A stretch of 64,000 nt of DNA from Rathayibacter agropyri (GCF_013249015.1 NZ_JABRPL010000001.1:668318-732317); one strand, 5' to 3'; positions 32,291-40,793 are shown, numbered from the stretch's first letter. Notes: generated by a model from the letters alone, not told the origin. Numbers and translations are program-made.

Positions 32291-33335
32291 CGAGGTTCCT
32301 CTCGCCCTGTGGCTCGTCCGAATCCGTGGTCAGGTGCGGCGCGATGTCCTTCGGATCGAGCGTACCGGCGAGCACCTGCGCCACCTGTTCGACGATGGGC
32401 ATGTCGACGCCTCGCGCGCGGGCCAGTTCGAGCACCGGGGCGACGGAGGCGAGTCCCTCGGCCGTCTGCTGCATCGACTTCACCACATCGGTGAAGCTGT
32501 AGCCCTGCCCGAGCAGGCGGCCGGCCGTGTTGTTGCGCGAGAGCGACGAACTGGACGTCGCGATCAGGTCGCCGAGCCCGGCGAGCCCCGACATCGTCTC
32601 GGGACGTCCGCCGTAGGCGACCGCGAAGTCGGTCATCTCGGCGAGCCCGCGCGTGATGATCGACGCCTTCGTGTTCTCGCCGTAGCCCACGCCGTCCACG
32701 ATGCCGATCGCGACGGCGATCAGGTTCTTCAACACCCCGCCGAACTCCGTGCCGATCACGTCCGTGTTGACATAGGACCGGAAGTAGCGGTTGGTGGCCG
32801 CGAGGGCCACCTCCTGCGCGGTCAGGAGACTTTCGGAGGCGATGACCGCGGCGGTCGGCTGCTCCTTCGCGATCTCGAGGGCAAGGTTGGGTCCGGAGGC
32901 GACCGCGATGCGGTCCGGGGCGACAGGCAGCATCTGCGCGATCACCTCGCTCATCCGTTGGCCGGTGCCCTTCTCGACGCCCTTCATCAGGCTGACGAGC
33001 ACGGTGCGTTCGGTGAGGAACGGCGTGATCGCCTCGAGGTTGCTGCGCAGCGATTGTGACGGGATCGAAAGATAAACGTGGTCCGCGCCCTCGAGCGCCT
33101 CCTCGATCCGCGGGGTCGCACGGATGGTGCGCGGCAGGTTGATGCCGGGGAGGTAGTCGCTGTTGCGCTTGGCCTCCGTGATCTCGCGCGCGAGCTCAGC
33201 CCGCCGCGCCCACATCACGACGTCCGAGCCGCCGTCGGCGAGAATCTTCGCGAACGTCGTCCCCCAGCTGCCGGCGCCCAGGACGGCGACGCGTCGCGGG
33301 ACGGGAATCGGCGTCTTCCTACTGCTCGGAGTCAA
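32193..33335 (-). CDS. gpsA: NAD(P)-dependent glycerol-3-phosphate dehydrogenase
   Basis: Reduces dihydroxyacetone phosphate to glycerol-3-phosphate for phospholipid synthesis. RVAVLGAGSWGTTFAKIL is the nucleotide-binding start; LMKGVE, SGPNLALEIA, GTEFGGVLKNLIAVAIG (catalytic Lys) and TRGLAEM follow. The conserved protein ends near APHLTTDSDEP; the last 35 or so residues are a basic tail encoded within the first 98 bases of ddl in another frame. No ATG/GTG fits well at the 5' end; TTG at 33335 is chosen, overlapping plsC by 17 bases; the frame is open to 33398. Confidence 0.9.
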   Translation of the reverse strand: MTPSSRKTPIPVPRRVAVLGAGSWGTTFAKILADGGSDVVMWARRAELAREITEAKRNSDYLPGINLPRTIRATPRIEEALEGADHVYLSIPSQSLRSNLEAITPFLTERTVLVSLMKGVEKGTGQRMSEVIAQMLPVAPDRIAVASGPNLALEIAKEQPTAAVIASESLLTAQEVALAATNRYFRSYVNTDVIGTEFGGVLKNLIAVAIGIVDGVGYGENTKASIITRGLAEMTDFAVAYGGRPETMSGLAGLGDLIATSSSSLSRNNTAGRLLGQGYSFTDVVKSMQQTAEGLASVAPVLELARARGVDMPIVEQVAQVLAGTLDPKDIAPHLTTDSDEPQGERNLDDQQARSGRSVRGTLQRALDQLRNGGRGVAGN

Positions 33336-34062
33336 AGCGACCCGTGCCCTTCTGATTGTGGTCGGCCGGGTCCCAGCGCTTCTCGGGTGCGCTCTCACCG
33401 CGCAACTCCTCGAGCAGGCCGGTGATCGCCGCCATCACGACCGCTGACGCCTCGTTCAGGGTGGCGGAGTCAAGGCTCCGCCCCCGGAAGGCGGAGAGGT
33501 CGACGGGGTCGCCGATAAGAACGTCGACCCGCTTGCGTCGGAACAGCGTGATCCGCCTGGAGTAGCGGCCCATCAGCTGCTGCGTGCCCCAGTGCGCAAC
33601 GGGGACGACGGGGAGGTCGTACTGCAGCGCCATCCGCACCGCGCCGGTCTTGCCGCGCATCGGCCACAGCTCGGGATCGCGAGTGAGCGTGCCCTCGGGA
33701 TAGACGATGACCGACCGGCCCTCATCGACGAGGGCCTTCGCGGCTTTCAGCGGCTCTTTGCCGCGAACGGAGCCAGCACGCTCGACGGGAATCTGGCCGG
33801 AGCTGCGCAGAATCGCGCCGACGACGGGGACTGAGAAGAGCGACGCCTTCGCGAGAAAGCGGGGCGCGCGACCACAGCGCCACAGCGTCCAGCCGGTGAT
33901 GATCGGGTCGATCTCGCTGTAGTGGTTCGGCGCGAACACGAACGCGCCCGTGCTCGGGATCTTGTGCCCATCGCGGATGCGCAGGTCGACCGACGCGGTC
34001 ATCACGGGGATCACCGCCGCCGCCAAGAACCAGAAGATGGACGGACGACTTCTCTCAGACAC
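33319..34062 (-). CDS. plsC: 1-acyl-sn-glycerol-3-phosphate acyltransferase
   Basis: A 247-residue membrane-associated acyltransferase making phosphatidate. The catalytic HX4D motif reads NHYSEIDPI, the lysophosphatidate-binding motif is VYPEGTLTRD, and PVVPVAHWGTQ follows. One N-terminal hydrophobic helix anchors it. GTG start with a GGGAGG stretch upstream. It stands next to gpsA, which makes the glycerol-phosphate that feeds this step. Confidence 0.91.
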   Translation of the reverse strand: MSERSRPSIFWFLAAAVIPVMTASVDLRIRDGHKIPSTGAFVFAPNHYSEIDPIITGWTLWRCGRAPRFLAKASLFSVPVVGAILRSSGQIPVERAGSVRGKEPLKAAKALVDEGRSVIVYPEGTLTRDPELWPMRGKTGAVRMALQYDLPVVPVAHWGTQQLMGRYSRRITLFRRKRVDVLIGDPVDLSAFRGRSLDSATLNEASAVVMAAITGLLEELRGESAPEKRWDPADHNQKGTGRFDSEQ

Positions 34063-34113
34063 CCGCCCATCCTCCCATCCCGTAGCCCGTCCCCCGCGCC
34101 CGGAGCCACCTCA

Positions 34114-34161
34114 GTACAAGGCTGGCTTGGTACAAGGCTGGCCCGGTACAAAGCTGGCCCG
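34114..34161. repeat. three tandem copies of a 16-base repeat
   Basis: Copies at 34114-34129, 34130-34145 and 34146-34161; the consensus is GTACAAGGCTGGCCCG, with three differences in total. It lies in the 105-base gap between murA and plsC and runs up to the murA 3' end. Confidence 0.9.
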
Positions 34162-34167
34162 GTGCGG

Positions 34168-35559
34168 TTACACGTCGAGGGAGAAGTCGGCTCCCAGCAG
34201 CTCCAGCTTGGTGAGGAAGTTCTCGTAGCCGCGGCTGATGATGCCCACGTTCGAGACCGTGGACGTGCCCTCGGCCGAGAGCGCTGCGATCAGGTGCGAG
34301 AATCCACCGCGGAGGTCCGGCACGACGATGTCGGCGCCGTGCAGCTTCGACGGGCCCGAGATCACGGCCGAGTGCATGAAGTTGCGCTGACCGAAGCGAC
34401 AAGCCTGGCCGCCGAGGCACTCGCGGTGAATCTGGATCGTCGCCCCCATCTCGACAAGCGCATCGACGAAGCCGAAGCGCTGCTCGTAGACGGTCTCGTG
34501 GACGATCGAGACGCCCTTGGCCTTGGTGAGCGCCACGACCAGCGGCTGCTGCCAGTCGGTCATGAAGCCGGGGTGCACGTCGGTCTCGATGATGACCGGC
34601 TTGAGCTCGCCGCCCGGGTGGTAGAAGCGGATGCCGTCCTCGGCGATCTCGAAGGCGCCGCCGACCTTGCGGAACACATTGAGGAAGGTCGTCATCTCTT
34701 GCTGACGCGCACCACCCACGAAGATGTCACCGTCGGTCGCCAGCGCCGCGGCGGCCCAGGAAGCGGCCTCGTTGCGGTCGAAGAGCGCGCGGTGGCTGTA
34801 GCCGGTGAGGCGGTCCACGCCCTCGATGCGGATCACGCGGTCGGTGTCGACCGAGATGATGGCGCCCATCTTCTGCAGGATATTGATGAGATCCATAATC
34901 TCCGGCTCAATCGCCGCGCCCGAGAGCTCCGTGATCCCGGAGGCACGCACCGCGGTGAGCAGGACCTGCTCGGTTGCCCCGACGCTCGGGTAGGGCAGCG
35001 AGACCTTCGCACCGTGCAGACCCTCGGGAGCCGACATCCGGATGCCAGAGGGCAGCTTCTCGACGACGGCGCCGAAGTTGCGGAGCACCTCCAGGTGGAA
35101 GTCGATGGGGCGGTCACCGATGCGGCAGCCGCCGAGGTCCGGGATGAACGCCTCGCCCAGACGGTGCAGCAGCGGTCCGCAGAAGAGGATCGGGATGCGG
35201 CTGGAGCCGGCGTGCGCGTCAATGTCGGCGAAGTGCGCGGACTCGACGTTGGAGGGGTCGAGGATCAGCTCGCCCACCTCGGCGCCCTGCTTCACCTTCA
35301 CGCCGTGAACCTCGAGGAGCCCCTTCACGACGCGGACGTCACTGATGTCCGGGACGTCCCGGAGTGTGGAGGCGGTCTCACCCAGAAGCGCTGCGACCAT
35401 CGCCTTCGTGACGAGGTTCTTCGCCCCCTTGAGTTCGATCCGGCCCTTCAACGGACGCCCGCCGTTGATGATGATCCGCTCGGTGGTCATTCCCACTCGG
35501 GCTCCCGCGGCCTTGGCGTCCTGAAGAGCGGCCTTGGCGTCCTGAAGAAGTGTATTCAC
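34168..35559 (-). CDS. murA: UDP-N-acetylglucosamine 1-carboxyvinyltransferase
   Basis: A 463-residue enzyme performing the first committed step of peptidoglycan synthesis with phosphoenolpyruvate. The substrate motif ELKGAKNLVTKAM is near the start. The active-site loop reads DLGGCRIGDRP, so the PEP-binding Cys (fosfomycin target) is retained. The GTG at 35559 lies 1 base after the leuD stop and has no clear ribosome site; an ATG at 35490 (MTTERIIINGG) is an alternative that would skip a 21-base tandem duplication encoding LQDAKAA twice. Confidence 0.93.
   Translation of the reverse strand: MNTLLQDAKAALQDAKAAGARVGMTTERIIINGGRPLKGRIELKGAKNLVTKAMVAALLGETASTLRDVPDISDVRVVKGLLEVHGVKVKQGAEVGELILDPSNVESAHFADIDAHAGSSRIPILFCGPLLHRLGEAFIPDLGGCRIGDRPIDFHLEVLRNFGAVVEKLPSGIRMSAPEGLHGAKVSLPYPSVGATEQVLLTAVRASGITELSGAAIEPEIMDLINILQKMGAIISVDTDRVIRIEGVDRLTGYSHRALFDRNEAASWAAAALATDGDIFVGGARQQEMTTFLNVFRKVGGAFEIAEDGIRFYHPGGELKPVIIETDVHPGFMTDWQQPLVVALTKAKGVSIVHETVYEQRFGFVDALVEMGATIQIHRECLGGQACRFGQRNFMHSAVISGPSKLHGADIVVPDLRGGFSHLIAALSAEGTSTVSNVGIISRGYENFLTKLELLGADFSLDV
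35507..35548. repeat. two tandem 21-base copies in the 5' end of murA
   Basis: Identical units at 35507-35527 and 35528-35548, coding in frame for repeated LQDAKAA if translation starts at 35559. Confidence 0.85.
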
Positions 35560-35560
35560 G

Positions 35561-36157
35561 CTATTTCACCGGCAATGTCTTGGGCCGCCAGCTCGCGCGG
35601 CGGGTCTCGAATTCGGAAATGAGCGCTTCGTCGCGCAGGGTCAGGCCGATGTCGTCCAGGCCTTCGATCAGGCGCCATCGAGTGTAGTCGTCGATCTCAA
35701 AGGGGAAGGTTTCGCCACCGGCGGTGACCGTACGGGCAACCAAGTCCACCGTCGGTTCTATTCCCGGGGTGCTCTCGATGATCTCCCACAGGCGCTCCAC
35801 GCCCGCCTCATCGACCACCGCGGCGAGCAGGCCCTGCTTGCCGGCATTACCGCGGAAGATGTCACCGAACCGCGGCGCGATGACGACGCGGAAGCCAAAG
35901 TCCCGCAACGCCCAAACGGCGTGTTCGCGGCTGGAGCCCGTGCCGAAGTCGGGACCGGCGACGAGAATCCGGGCTCCGCGGTAGCGCTCCTGGTTGAGGA
36001 CGAAGTCCTCGTCCTGGCGCCAGCCGTGGAACAGCGCGTCCTCGAAGCCGGTCTTGGTGATGCGGCGGAGATACACCCCGGGGAGGATCTGATCGGTGTC
36101 GACGTTCGCGCGCTTGAGCGGCGCGGCGATCCCGGTGACTGTCTCGAACTTCTGCAT
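35561..36157 (-). CDS. leuD: 3-isopropylmalate dehydratase small subunit
   Basis: A 198-residue swivel domain that completes isopropylmalate isomerase in leucine synthesis. [30 protein letters not shown] is the standard start, followed by [11 protein letters not shown]-type motif [17 protein letters not shown] and [14 protein letters not shown]. It is one base pair or so from leuC (start 36157, leuC stop 36160), forming leuCD. Confidence 0.95.
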   Translation of the reverse strand: MQKFETVTGIAAPLKRANVDTDQILPGVYLRRITKTGFEDALFHGWRQDEDFVLNQERYRGARILVAGPDFGTGSSREHAVWALRDFGFRVVIAPRFGDIFRGNAGKQGLLAAVVDEAGVERLWEIIESTPGIEPTVDLVARTVTAGGETFPFEIDDYTRWRLIEGLDDIGLTLRDEALISEFETRRASWRPKTLPVK

Positions 36158-36159
36158 GC

Positions 36160-37674
36160 TCAGACCCCCGCCGTCTCGCGAGCCGGCTCCAAGTCGGAGG
36201 GGCTGGAGAGTGTCCCGCGCACCGCCGTGGCCGCGGCGACCAGTGGCGAGACGAGGTGGGTCTTCGCGCCCTTGCCCTGCCGGCCCTCGAAGTTGCGATT
36301 GGAGGTCGATGCGACCCGCTCACCCTGGAGGAGCTGGTCGGTATTCATCCCGAGGCACATGGAGCAGCCGGCGAACCGCCACTCCGCGCCGAACTCCGTG
36401 ACGATCCGATCGAGCCCCTCGGCTTCGGCCTCGAGCCGCACCCGCGCCGATCCGGGGACGACCATCACGCGGACGCCGGGCGCCTTGGTGCGGCCCTCGA
36501 TGATCGCGGCGAAGGCGCGCAGGTCTTCGATCCGCGAATTGGTACAGGAGCCCATGAAGACGACGTCGACCGGGATGTCCCTCATCCGAGTTCCCGGAGC
36601 AAGAGCCATGTACTCCAGAGCCCGCTCCGCGCTCGCGCGGTCGTTGAGATCGTCGAACGCCTCGGGGTCGGGCACCGACTGCGACAGCGAGACGCCCTGT
36701 CCGGGGTTCGTTCCCCAGGTGACAAACGGCTCGAGCGCATTCGCGTCGATCACGACCTCGGCGTCGAACACGGCGCCCTCGTCGCTCGGCAGCGTCCGCC
36801 AGTAGTCGAGGGCGGCGTCCCAGTCTTCTCCCGAGGGCGCGTGCGGACGGCCCTTGAGGTAGTTGAAGGTCGTCTCGTCGGGGGCGACCATTCCCGCTCG
36901 GGCACCCGCCTCGATCGACATGTTGCAGATCGTCATCCGCCCCTCCATCGAGAGCGCACGGATTGCGGAGCCGCGGTACTCGAGGATGTAACCCTGGCCG
37001 CCACCGGTGCCGATGCGGGCGATGACCGCGAGGATGATGTCCTTCGCCGTGACACCCTCTTTGAGGGTGCCCTCGACAGTGATCGCCATCGTCTTGAAGG
37101 GCTTCAGCGGAAGGGTCTGCGTGGCCATCACATGCTCGACCTCGCTGGTGCCGATGCCGAACGCGATCGCCCCGAACGCGCCGTGCGTGGAGGTGTGCGA
37201 GTCGCCGCAGACGACGGTCACTCCAGGCATCGTCAGGCCGAGCTGCGGGCCGACGACGTGCACGATGCCCTGCTCGACGTCACCGAGGGAGTGCAGGCGC
37301 ACGCCGAACTCACCCGCGTTGCGGCGCAGCGCGTCGATCTGGGTGCGACTGGTCGGGTCCTCGATCGGGCGGCCGATCTGGAGGGTCGGCGTGTTGTGGT
37401 CCTCCGTCGCGATCGTGAGGTCGGGGCGGCGGAGCGGGCGCCCGGCAGCCCGGAGCCCGTCGAAGGGCTGGGGGCTCGTCACCTCGTGCAGGAGGTGGAG
37501 GTCGATGTAGATCAGGTCGGGGGCGCCGCCCTCACCTCGGACGACGACGTGGTCGTCCCAGACCTTTTCCGCGAGAGTACGGGCTTTTTCGGCGAGAGTA
37601 CGGGCTTTTTCGGCGAGAGTGCCGGTCTTCGGAGTGGTCGTGGGCTCGGCCGCGTCGTGCGAACTCTCGGTCAT
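36160..37674 (-). CDS. leuC: 3-isopropylmalate dehydratase large subunit
   Basis: A 504-residue [4Fe-4S] hydro-lyase converting 2- to 3-isopropylmalate. Cluster cysteines lie in [13 protein letters not shown] and [28 protein letters not shown] and [14 protein letters not shown] are further signatures. The first 40 residues are extra compared with most LeuC and contain three tandem copies of a 7-residue unit (TLAEKAR), encoded by a 21-base repeat. A GGAGAAGGA site precedes the ATG. Expression is probably controlled by the upstream leader peptide. Confidence 0.95.
   Translation of the reverse strand: MTESSHDAAEPTTTPKTGTLAEKARTLAEKARTLAEKVWDDHVVVRGEGGAPDLIYIDLHLLHEVTSPQPFDGLRAAGRPLRRPDLTIATEDHNTPTLQIGRPIEDPTSRTQIDALRRNAGEFGVRLHSLGDVEQGIVHVVGPQLGLTMPGVTVVCGDSHTSTHGAFGAIAFGIGTSEVEHVMATQTLPLKPFKTMAITVEGTLKEGVTAKDIILAVIARIGTGGGQGYILEYRGSAIRALSMEGRMTICNMSIEAGARAGMVAPDETTFNYLKGRPHAPSGEDWDAALDYWRTLPSDEGAVFDAEVVIDANALEPFVTWGTNPGQGVSLSQSVPDPEAFDDLNDRASAERALEYMALAPGTRMRDIPVDVVFMGSCTNSRIEDLRAFAAIIEGRTKAPGVRVMVVPGSARVRLEAEAEGLDRIVTEFGAEWRFAGCSMCLGMNTDQLLQGERVASTSNRNFEGRQGKGAKTHLVSPLVAAATAVRGTLSSPSDLEPARETAGV
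37564..37626. repeat. three tandem 21-base copies in the 5' end of leuC
   Basis: Units at 37564-37584, 37585-37605 and 37606-37626, the last with several changes. In frame they give repeated TLAEKAR just before the conserved LeuC domain (VWDDHVV). Confidence 0.88.
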
Positions 37675-37722
37675 GACGGTTCCTTCTCCTTCTGGGGAGT
37701 CGCTGCTCGGCCAGGCGAGACA

Positions 37723-37763
37723 CCGCGACGAGAGAGGCCGATCAGATCGAGGTCTCGTCGCGG
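37723..37763 (-). promoter_or_regulatory. leader-RNA hairpin upstream of leuC
   Basis: A perfect 11-bp inverted repeat (CCGCGACGAGA at 37723-37733, TCTCGTCGCGG at 37753-37763) with a 19-base loop. In the transcript the first arm lies in codons 10-14 of the leader peptide and the second beyond its stop, so ribosome position decides whether it forms. A smaller CTCG/CGAG hairpin follows before the leuC ribosome site. Confidence 0.55.
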
Positions 37764-37792
37764 CACGGAAGAAGGTGCAGACGGCTGAGCAT
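37742..37792 (-). CDS. leucine-rich leader peptide of the leuCD operon
   Basis: A 16-residue [19 protein letters not shown], ending 67 bases before leuC. Leucine occupies positions 2, 5, 7 and 8 (4 of 16), including a Leu-Leu pair before the hairpin, as expected for an attenuator that senses charged tRNA-Leu. Its ATG is 6 bases after a TACTCT box, so the mRNA is probably leaderless at this ORF; the box lies in the last codons of the PP2C gene. Attenuation of amino-acid operons is established in actinobacteria; this case is inference from the layout. Confidence 0.6.
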   Translation of the reverse strand: MLSRLHLLPCRDETSI

Positions 37793-37794
37793 TC

Positions 37795-38640
37795 TCAGAG
37801 AGTAGCACCGCGCTGTCCGGCGGCCGCGGACCCGGGGCGCGGATCGAGAACAGCGTCGACAACGACGACGGTCACGTTGTCGCGGCCTCCGGCATCGACA
37901 GCGGCGCGCACGAGAGTGGTCGCGAGGTCTGCGGTATCCCCGGAGTCCCGGCGGGCGAACACGGCGGCGATGCGCTCGTCCGCCAGCTCCTTGGTCAGGC
38001 CGTCTGAGCAAAGGAGGTAGCTGGCGCGCGGCACGATCGGCAACGTCCAGACGTCGGTCTCGACCTCGTCGTCAGCGCCGAGAGCGCGAGTGACAATGTT
38101 GCGATCCGGATGCGACTCCGCCGACTCCCGGCTGATCAGCCCCGCCGAGACCAACTCCTGCACCGCGGAGTGATCAACGGTGAGCTGCTGGAGTTCGGCT
38201 CCGTCCCAGCGGTACACGCGGGAGTCGCCGACGTTGAACAGCGCCCACCGCGCCGGTCCCGCAGGCTCGGGCCGGACGAGGATCAGCCCCGTGAGCGTCG
38301 TGCCGCAGAGGGCCCCGCCCACGTCGAGCCCGCGGACGGCGGTGTTCGCCGCCTCGACGAGGTCGAACACGGCGTCGGCCGACCCCAGCTCAGCGGGGCG
38401 GCTGGCGCGCAGGGCGTCCATCGCTGCCGCGCTGGCAAGGTCGCCGCGCGCATGGCCGCCCATGCCGTCGGCGACCGCAAGCAACGGCACGTCCACGAGG
38501 AGCGCGTCCTCATTGATGCGCCGCACAACTCCAACATCGGTGCTGCTGCTCACCGTGAGCCGAAGCACACCCTGGGGCAGGTCAAGCATGATCGCGCTCA
38601 TTGCCGGCTCACTTTCCCTCGGCGGCTGATCCCGCGTCAT
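37795..38640 (-). CDS. PP2C family Ser/Thr protein phosphatase
   Basis: A 281-residue metal-dependent phosphatase. Family motifs in order: TDVGVVRRINEDALLV, VADGMGGHARGDLAS (metal Asp, Gly), GTTLTGLIL, NVGDSRVYRW, LLCSDGLTKEL and GGRDNVTVVVV. Soluble, without a membrane or sensor domain. Translation probably starts at 38640, where GGAGGTGG lies 9 bases ahead (32-base overlap with terC); ATG 38601 is an alternative. It may oppose PASTA-type Ser/Thr kinases, none of which is in the window. Confidence 0.88.
   Translation of the reverse strand: MTRDQPPRESEPAMSAIMLDLPQGVLRLTVSSSTDVGVVRRINEDALLVDVPLLAVADGMGGHARGDLASAAAMDALRASRPAELGSADAVFDLVEAANTAVRGLDVGGALCGTTLTGLILVRPEPAGPARWALFNVGDSRVYRWDGAELQQLTVDHSAVQELVSAGLISRESAESHPDRNIVTRALGADDEVETDVWTLPIVPRASYLLCSDGLTKELADERIAAVFARRDSGDTADLATTLVRAAVDAGGRDNVTVVVVDAVLDPRPGSAAAGQRGATL
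37799..37804 (-). promoter_or_regulatory. -10 box for the leucine leader transcript
   Basis: TACTCT on the minus strand, 6 bases before the leader ATG at 37792, embedded in the last codons of the PP2C gene. Confidence 0.5.
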
Positions 38641-39649
38641 CCGAGACCACCTCCGGGTGCCCGTTGTGCAGCTCGATGTGCTGGTGCTCGCGGCGCATCT
38701 TCGCGAGGCTCGCGAGCGTCGCGACAGTCATGCTCAGGACGATGACGACCAGCGACGTGATCGTGTCGATATCCCAGACGGGCACCGGTTCCCCTCCGTT
38801 GAGGAACGACAGATCATTTTCGTGCAGGGCGTGCAGCACGAGCTTCACACCGATGAAGGCGAGGATGAAGGCGATCCCGTACTTGAGGTATTCGAGCTTG
38901 TCGATCAGCCCGCCGAGCAGGAAGTAGAGCTGGCGGAGCCCCATCAGGGCGAAGATGTTCGCCGTGAACACGATGAAAGGGCTCTCGGTAATGCCGAAGA
39001 TTGCCGGAATCGAGTCCAGTGCAAAGAGCAGGTCCGTCGATCCGATCGCCAGGAATACGATCAGCATCGGCGTGAAGTAGCGGGTGCCGTCGATCGTCGT
39101 GCGGATCCTCGAGCCGTCGAAGGAGTCGGAGATCTTTACCCGTCGGCGCAGGAGGCGGATGAGCAGGTTGTCCGCGCCTTCGCTCTCGTCCTCCTTGCCG
39201 AACGCCTGCTTCCACGCTGTATAGACGAGGAACGCGCCGAAGAGGTAGAAGATCCAGCTGAAGCTCTCGATGAGCTGAGCGCCCAGGAGGATGAACACGC
39301 CCCGGAGGATCAGCGCGATGATGATGCCCACCATCAGCACTTCCTGCTGCAGCTTCGCCGGCACGGCAAAGCGCCCCATGATGATGACGAAGACAAACAG
39401 GTTGTCGATCGACAGGCTGTACTCGGTCAGCCAGCCGGCGACGAACTGACCGGCCGACTCTCCGCCGCCCAGGATCAGCATCAGCAGCGCGAACACCAGT
39501 GCGAGCGCGACGTAGAAGCCGACCCACAGGCCCGACTCCCGCAGGCTTGGCACGTGCGGGCGGCGGTAGACCAGCAGCAGGTCGGCGGCGAGGATCAGGC
39601 TCAGCACGACGAACGAGCCGATCACGAACCAGACGGGCAGATCGAGCAT
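38609..39649 (-). CDS. TerC family membrane protein (probable manganese exporter)
   Basis: A 346-residue protein with about nine helices. TerC/Alx signatures include FVAGWLTEYSLSIDNLFVF with paired acidic residues in the membrane and STDLLFALDSIPAIFGIT. Members export manganese and help load metalloproteins. The open frame reaches 39724; ATG 39649 (MLDLPVWFVIG) has a GGAAGG site and begins the first helix. The 5' region carries features of the yybP-ykoY manganese riboswitch, which supports a Mn2+ role. Confidence 0.9.
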   Translation of the reverse strand: MLDLPVWFVIGSFVVLSLILAADLLLVYRRPHVPSLRESGLWVGFYVALALVFALLMLILGGGESAGQFVAGWLTEYSLSIDNLFVFVIIMGRFAVPAKLQQEVLMVGIIIALILRGVFILLGAQLIESFSWIFYLFGAFLVYTAWKQAFGKEDESEGADNLLIRLLRRRVKISDSFDGSRIRTTIDGTRYFTPMLIVFLAIGSTDLLFALDSIPAIFGITESPFIVFTANIFALMGLRQLYFLLGGLIDKLEYLKYGIAFILAFIGVKLVLHALHENDLSFLNGGEPVPVWDIDTITSLVVIVLSMTVATLASLAKMRREHQHIELHNGHPEVVSDDAGSAAEGK

Positions 39650-39670
39650 GGGGGCCTTCCGAGTGGGTGA

Positions 39671-39800
39671 GGGGCCGAAAGTCTCTCCCCGGGGAGCGGA
39701 CGGCAGGTGGCTCGTCCGCGTCACCCGTCCTACCCCCGGCGCCGCGCAGGGGCGGTGCGTACTGACGGGAGCGGGAAGGTCGGGATACTCCCCTTCGCGG
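39671..39800 (-). ncRNA. candidate yybP-ykoY (Mn2+) riboswitch upstream of terC
   Basis: The transcript region begins with GAAGGGGAGTATCCC, close to the conserved 5' loop of the yybP-ykoY class, and ends with GAGACTTTCGGCCCC, resembling the second conserved loop, with GC-rich helices between. This class senses manganese and commonly precedes TerC-family genes. A TAGGAT -10 box (39806-39811) would start transcription just upstream. The call is by eye; helix pairing was not computed. Confidence 0.55.
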
Positions 39801-39867
39801 ATGCGATCCTAGCGCCGATCCGGCCGCGCTCCGGCGCCCGGCGTCGAAGCAGGTTGGTCTCGCGAAA

Positions 39868-39904
39868 CGAGAAGAACCCCCGGGCTGACCGGGGGTTCTT
39901 CTCG
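39868..39904 (-). terminator. terminator after tRNA-Glu
   Basis: A perfect 16-bp stem (39868-39883 with 39889-39904) and a 5-base loop GCTGA, immediately downstream of the tRNA on the minus strand, followed by CGTTT. Confidence 0.85.
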
Positions 39905-39915
39905 TGTTGCCGTGG

Positions 39916-39988
39916 TGACCCCAGCGGGATTTGAACCCGCGTTACCGCCGTGAGAGGGCGACGTCCTAGGCCGCTAAACGATGGGGCC
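39916..39988 (-). tRNA. tRNA-Glu (anticodon CTC)
   Basis: Cloverleaf on the minus strand: acceptor GGCCCCA pairs with TGGGGTC, D-arm TTTAGCGGCCTAGGA, anticodon loop CCCTCTCAC with CTC, T-arm GCGGGTTCAAATCCCGC. The CCA end is encoded (39913-39915). Reads GAG codons. No integrated element abuts its 3' end. Confidence 0.95.
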
Positions 39989-39994
39989 GCGTTT

Positions 39995-40057
39995 TTGCAA
40001 CTCGAAGAGTGTTGCACACCGAATTGCACGAATGCAACTTTCCCCGCACGCGTGCAA
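39995..40057. promoter_or_regulatory. cluster of five TTGCA/TGCAA motifs
   Basis: TTGCA-type pentamers at 39995-39999, 40012-40016 and 40024-40028 and TGCAA at 40033-40037 and 40053-40057, including the inverted pair GTTGCA (40011-40016) and TGCAAC (40033-40038). They lie between tRNA-Glu and the divergent hydrolase gene and could be operator half-sites; a local AT-rich promoter is the plain alternative. Confidence 0.3.
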
Positions 40058-40134
40058 GTGTGGGCCACGCAGGGTCGGTCTGGTCGCCGATCCCGGGCCT
40101 TGCCCAGGGACCGCCGAGCCGCTTGGCTCGAGCC

Positions 40135-40773
40135 ATGAGACTGACCAAACTCGAGCACGCGACCCTCCTCATCGATCAGGCGGGCGCACGCCTGGTCATC
40201 GACCCCGGCTCCTTCACCCGCCCCATCGAGGGGACCGCGGAGACCGTCGCCGTGGTGCTGACTCACGAGCACGCCGACCACTGGACCCCTGAGCAACTCG
40301 AGCGAGTGCGCGCCGCCTCTCCGTCGCTGCGCATCCTCGGACCGGCCGGGGTGGCCGCGGCCGCCGAGGGCTTCGACGTCGAGACGGTCGCCGATGGCGA
40401 TATCGTGACGGTCGGACCCTTCGAGTTGCGCTTCTTCGGCTCACGACACGCGGTAATCCATCGCAGCATTCCCGTCATCGACAACGTCGGTGTGCTCGTC
40501 AATGGACGCGTCTACTACGCGGGTGACTCGTTCACGGTGCCCCAGGGCGTCGATGTCGAGGTCCTGGCCGCACCGTCCGGCGCCCCGTGGATGAAGATTG
40601 CGGAGGCAATGGACTACGTGCTCGAGATCGCGCCACGGCACGCCTTCGCGACGCACGAGCAGGTGCTCTCGGAGGCCGGGCGAGCGCTCGGGCACGACCG
40701 CCTCGGTTGGGCAGTTCGCGAGGGCGGCGGTGAGTACCACGCGCTCGAAGCGGGCGACTCGCTCGAACTCTGA
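40135..40773 (+). CDS. metallo-beta-lactamase fold hydrolase (UlaG-like)
   Basis: A 212-residue metal-dependent hydrolase of the L-ascorbate-6-phosphate lactonase-like group. The metal motif is T-H44-E-H46-A-D48-H49; further metal His/Asp sit in FFGSRHAVIH, YYAGDSF and the late FATHEQV. The open frame begins at 40009 but MRLTKLEHATLLID at 40135 is the family start. Biological substrate unknown. It faces the YrdC-like gene tail to tail. Confidence 0.82.
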   Translation: MRLTKLEHATLLIDQAGARLVIDPGSFTRPIEGTAETVAVVLTHEHADHWTPEQLERVRAASPSLRILGPAGVAAAAEGFDVETVADGDIVTVGPFELRFFGSRHAVIHRSIPVIDNVGVLVNGRVYYAGDSFTVPQGVDVEVLAAPSGAPWMKIAEAMDYVLEIAPRHAFATHEQVLSEAGRALGHDRLGWAVREGGGEYHALEAGDSLEL

Positions 40774-40793
40774 GCCCCTCTGAGAACGGCAGT

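Noticed and set aside
37675-37800. T-box riboswitch upstream of leuC
   Set aside because: The conserved T-box sequence and a specifier loop are absent, and the space is filled by a leader ORF and a simple hairpin.
39913-39988. Attachment site of an integrated element at tRNA-Glu
   Set aside because: No second copy of the tRNA 3' end, no integrase and no composition shift were found near it.
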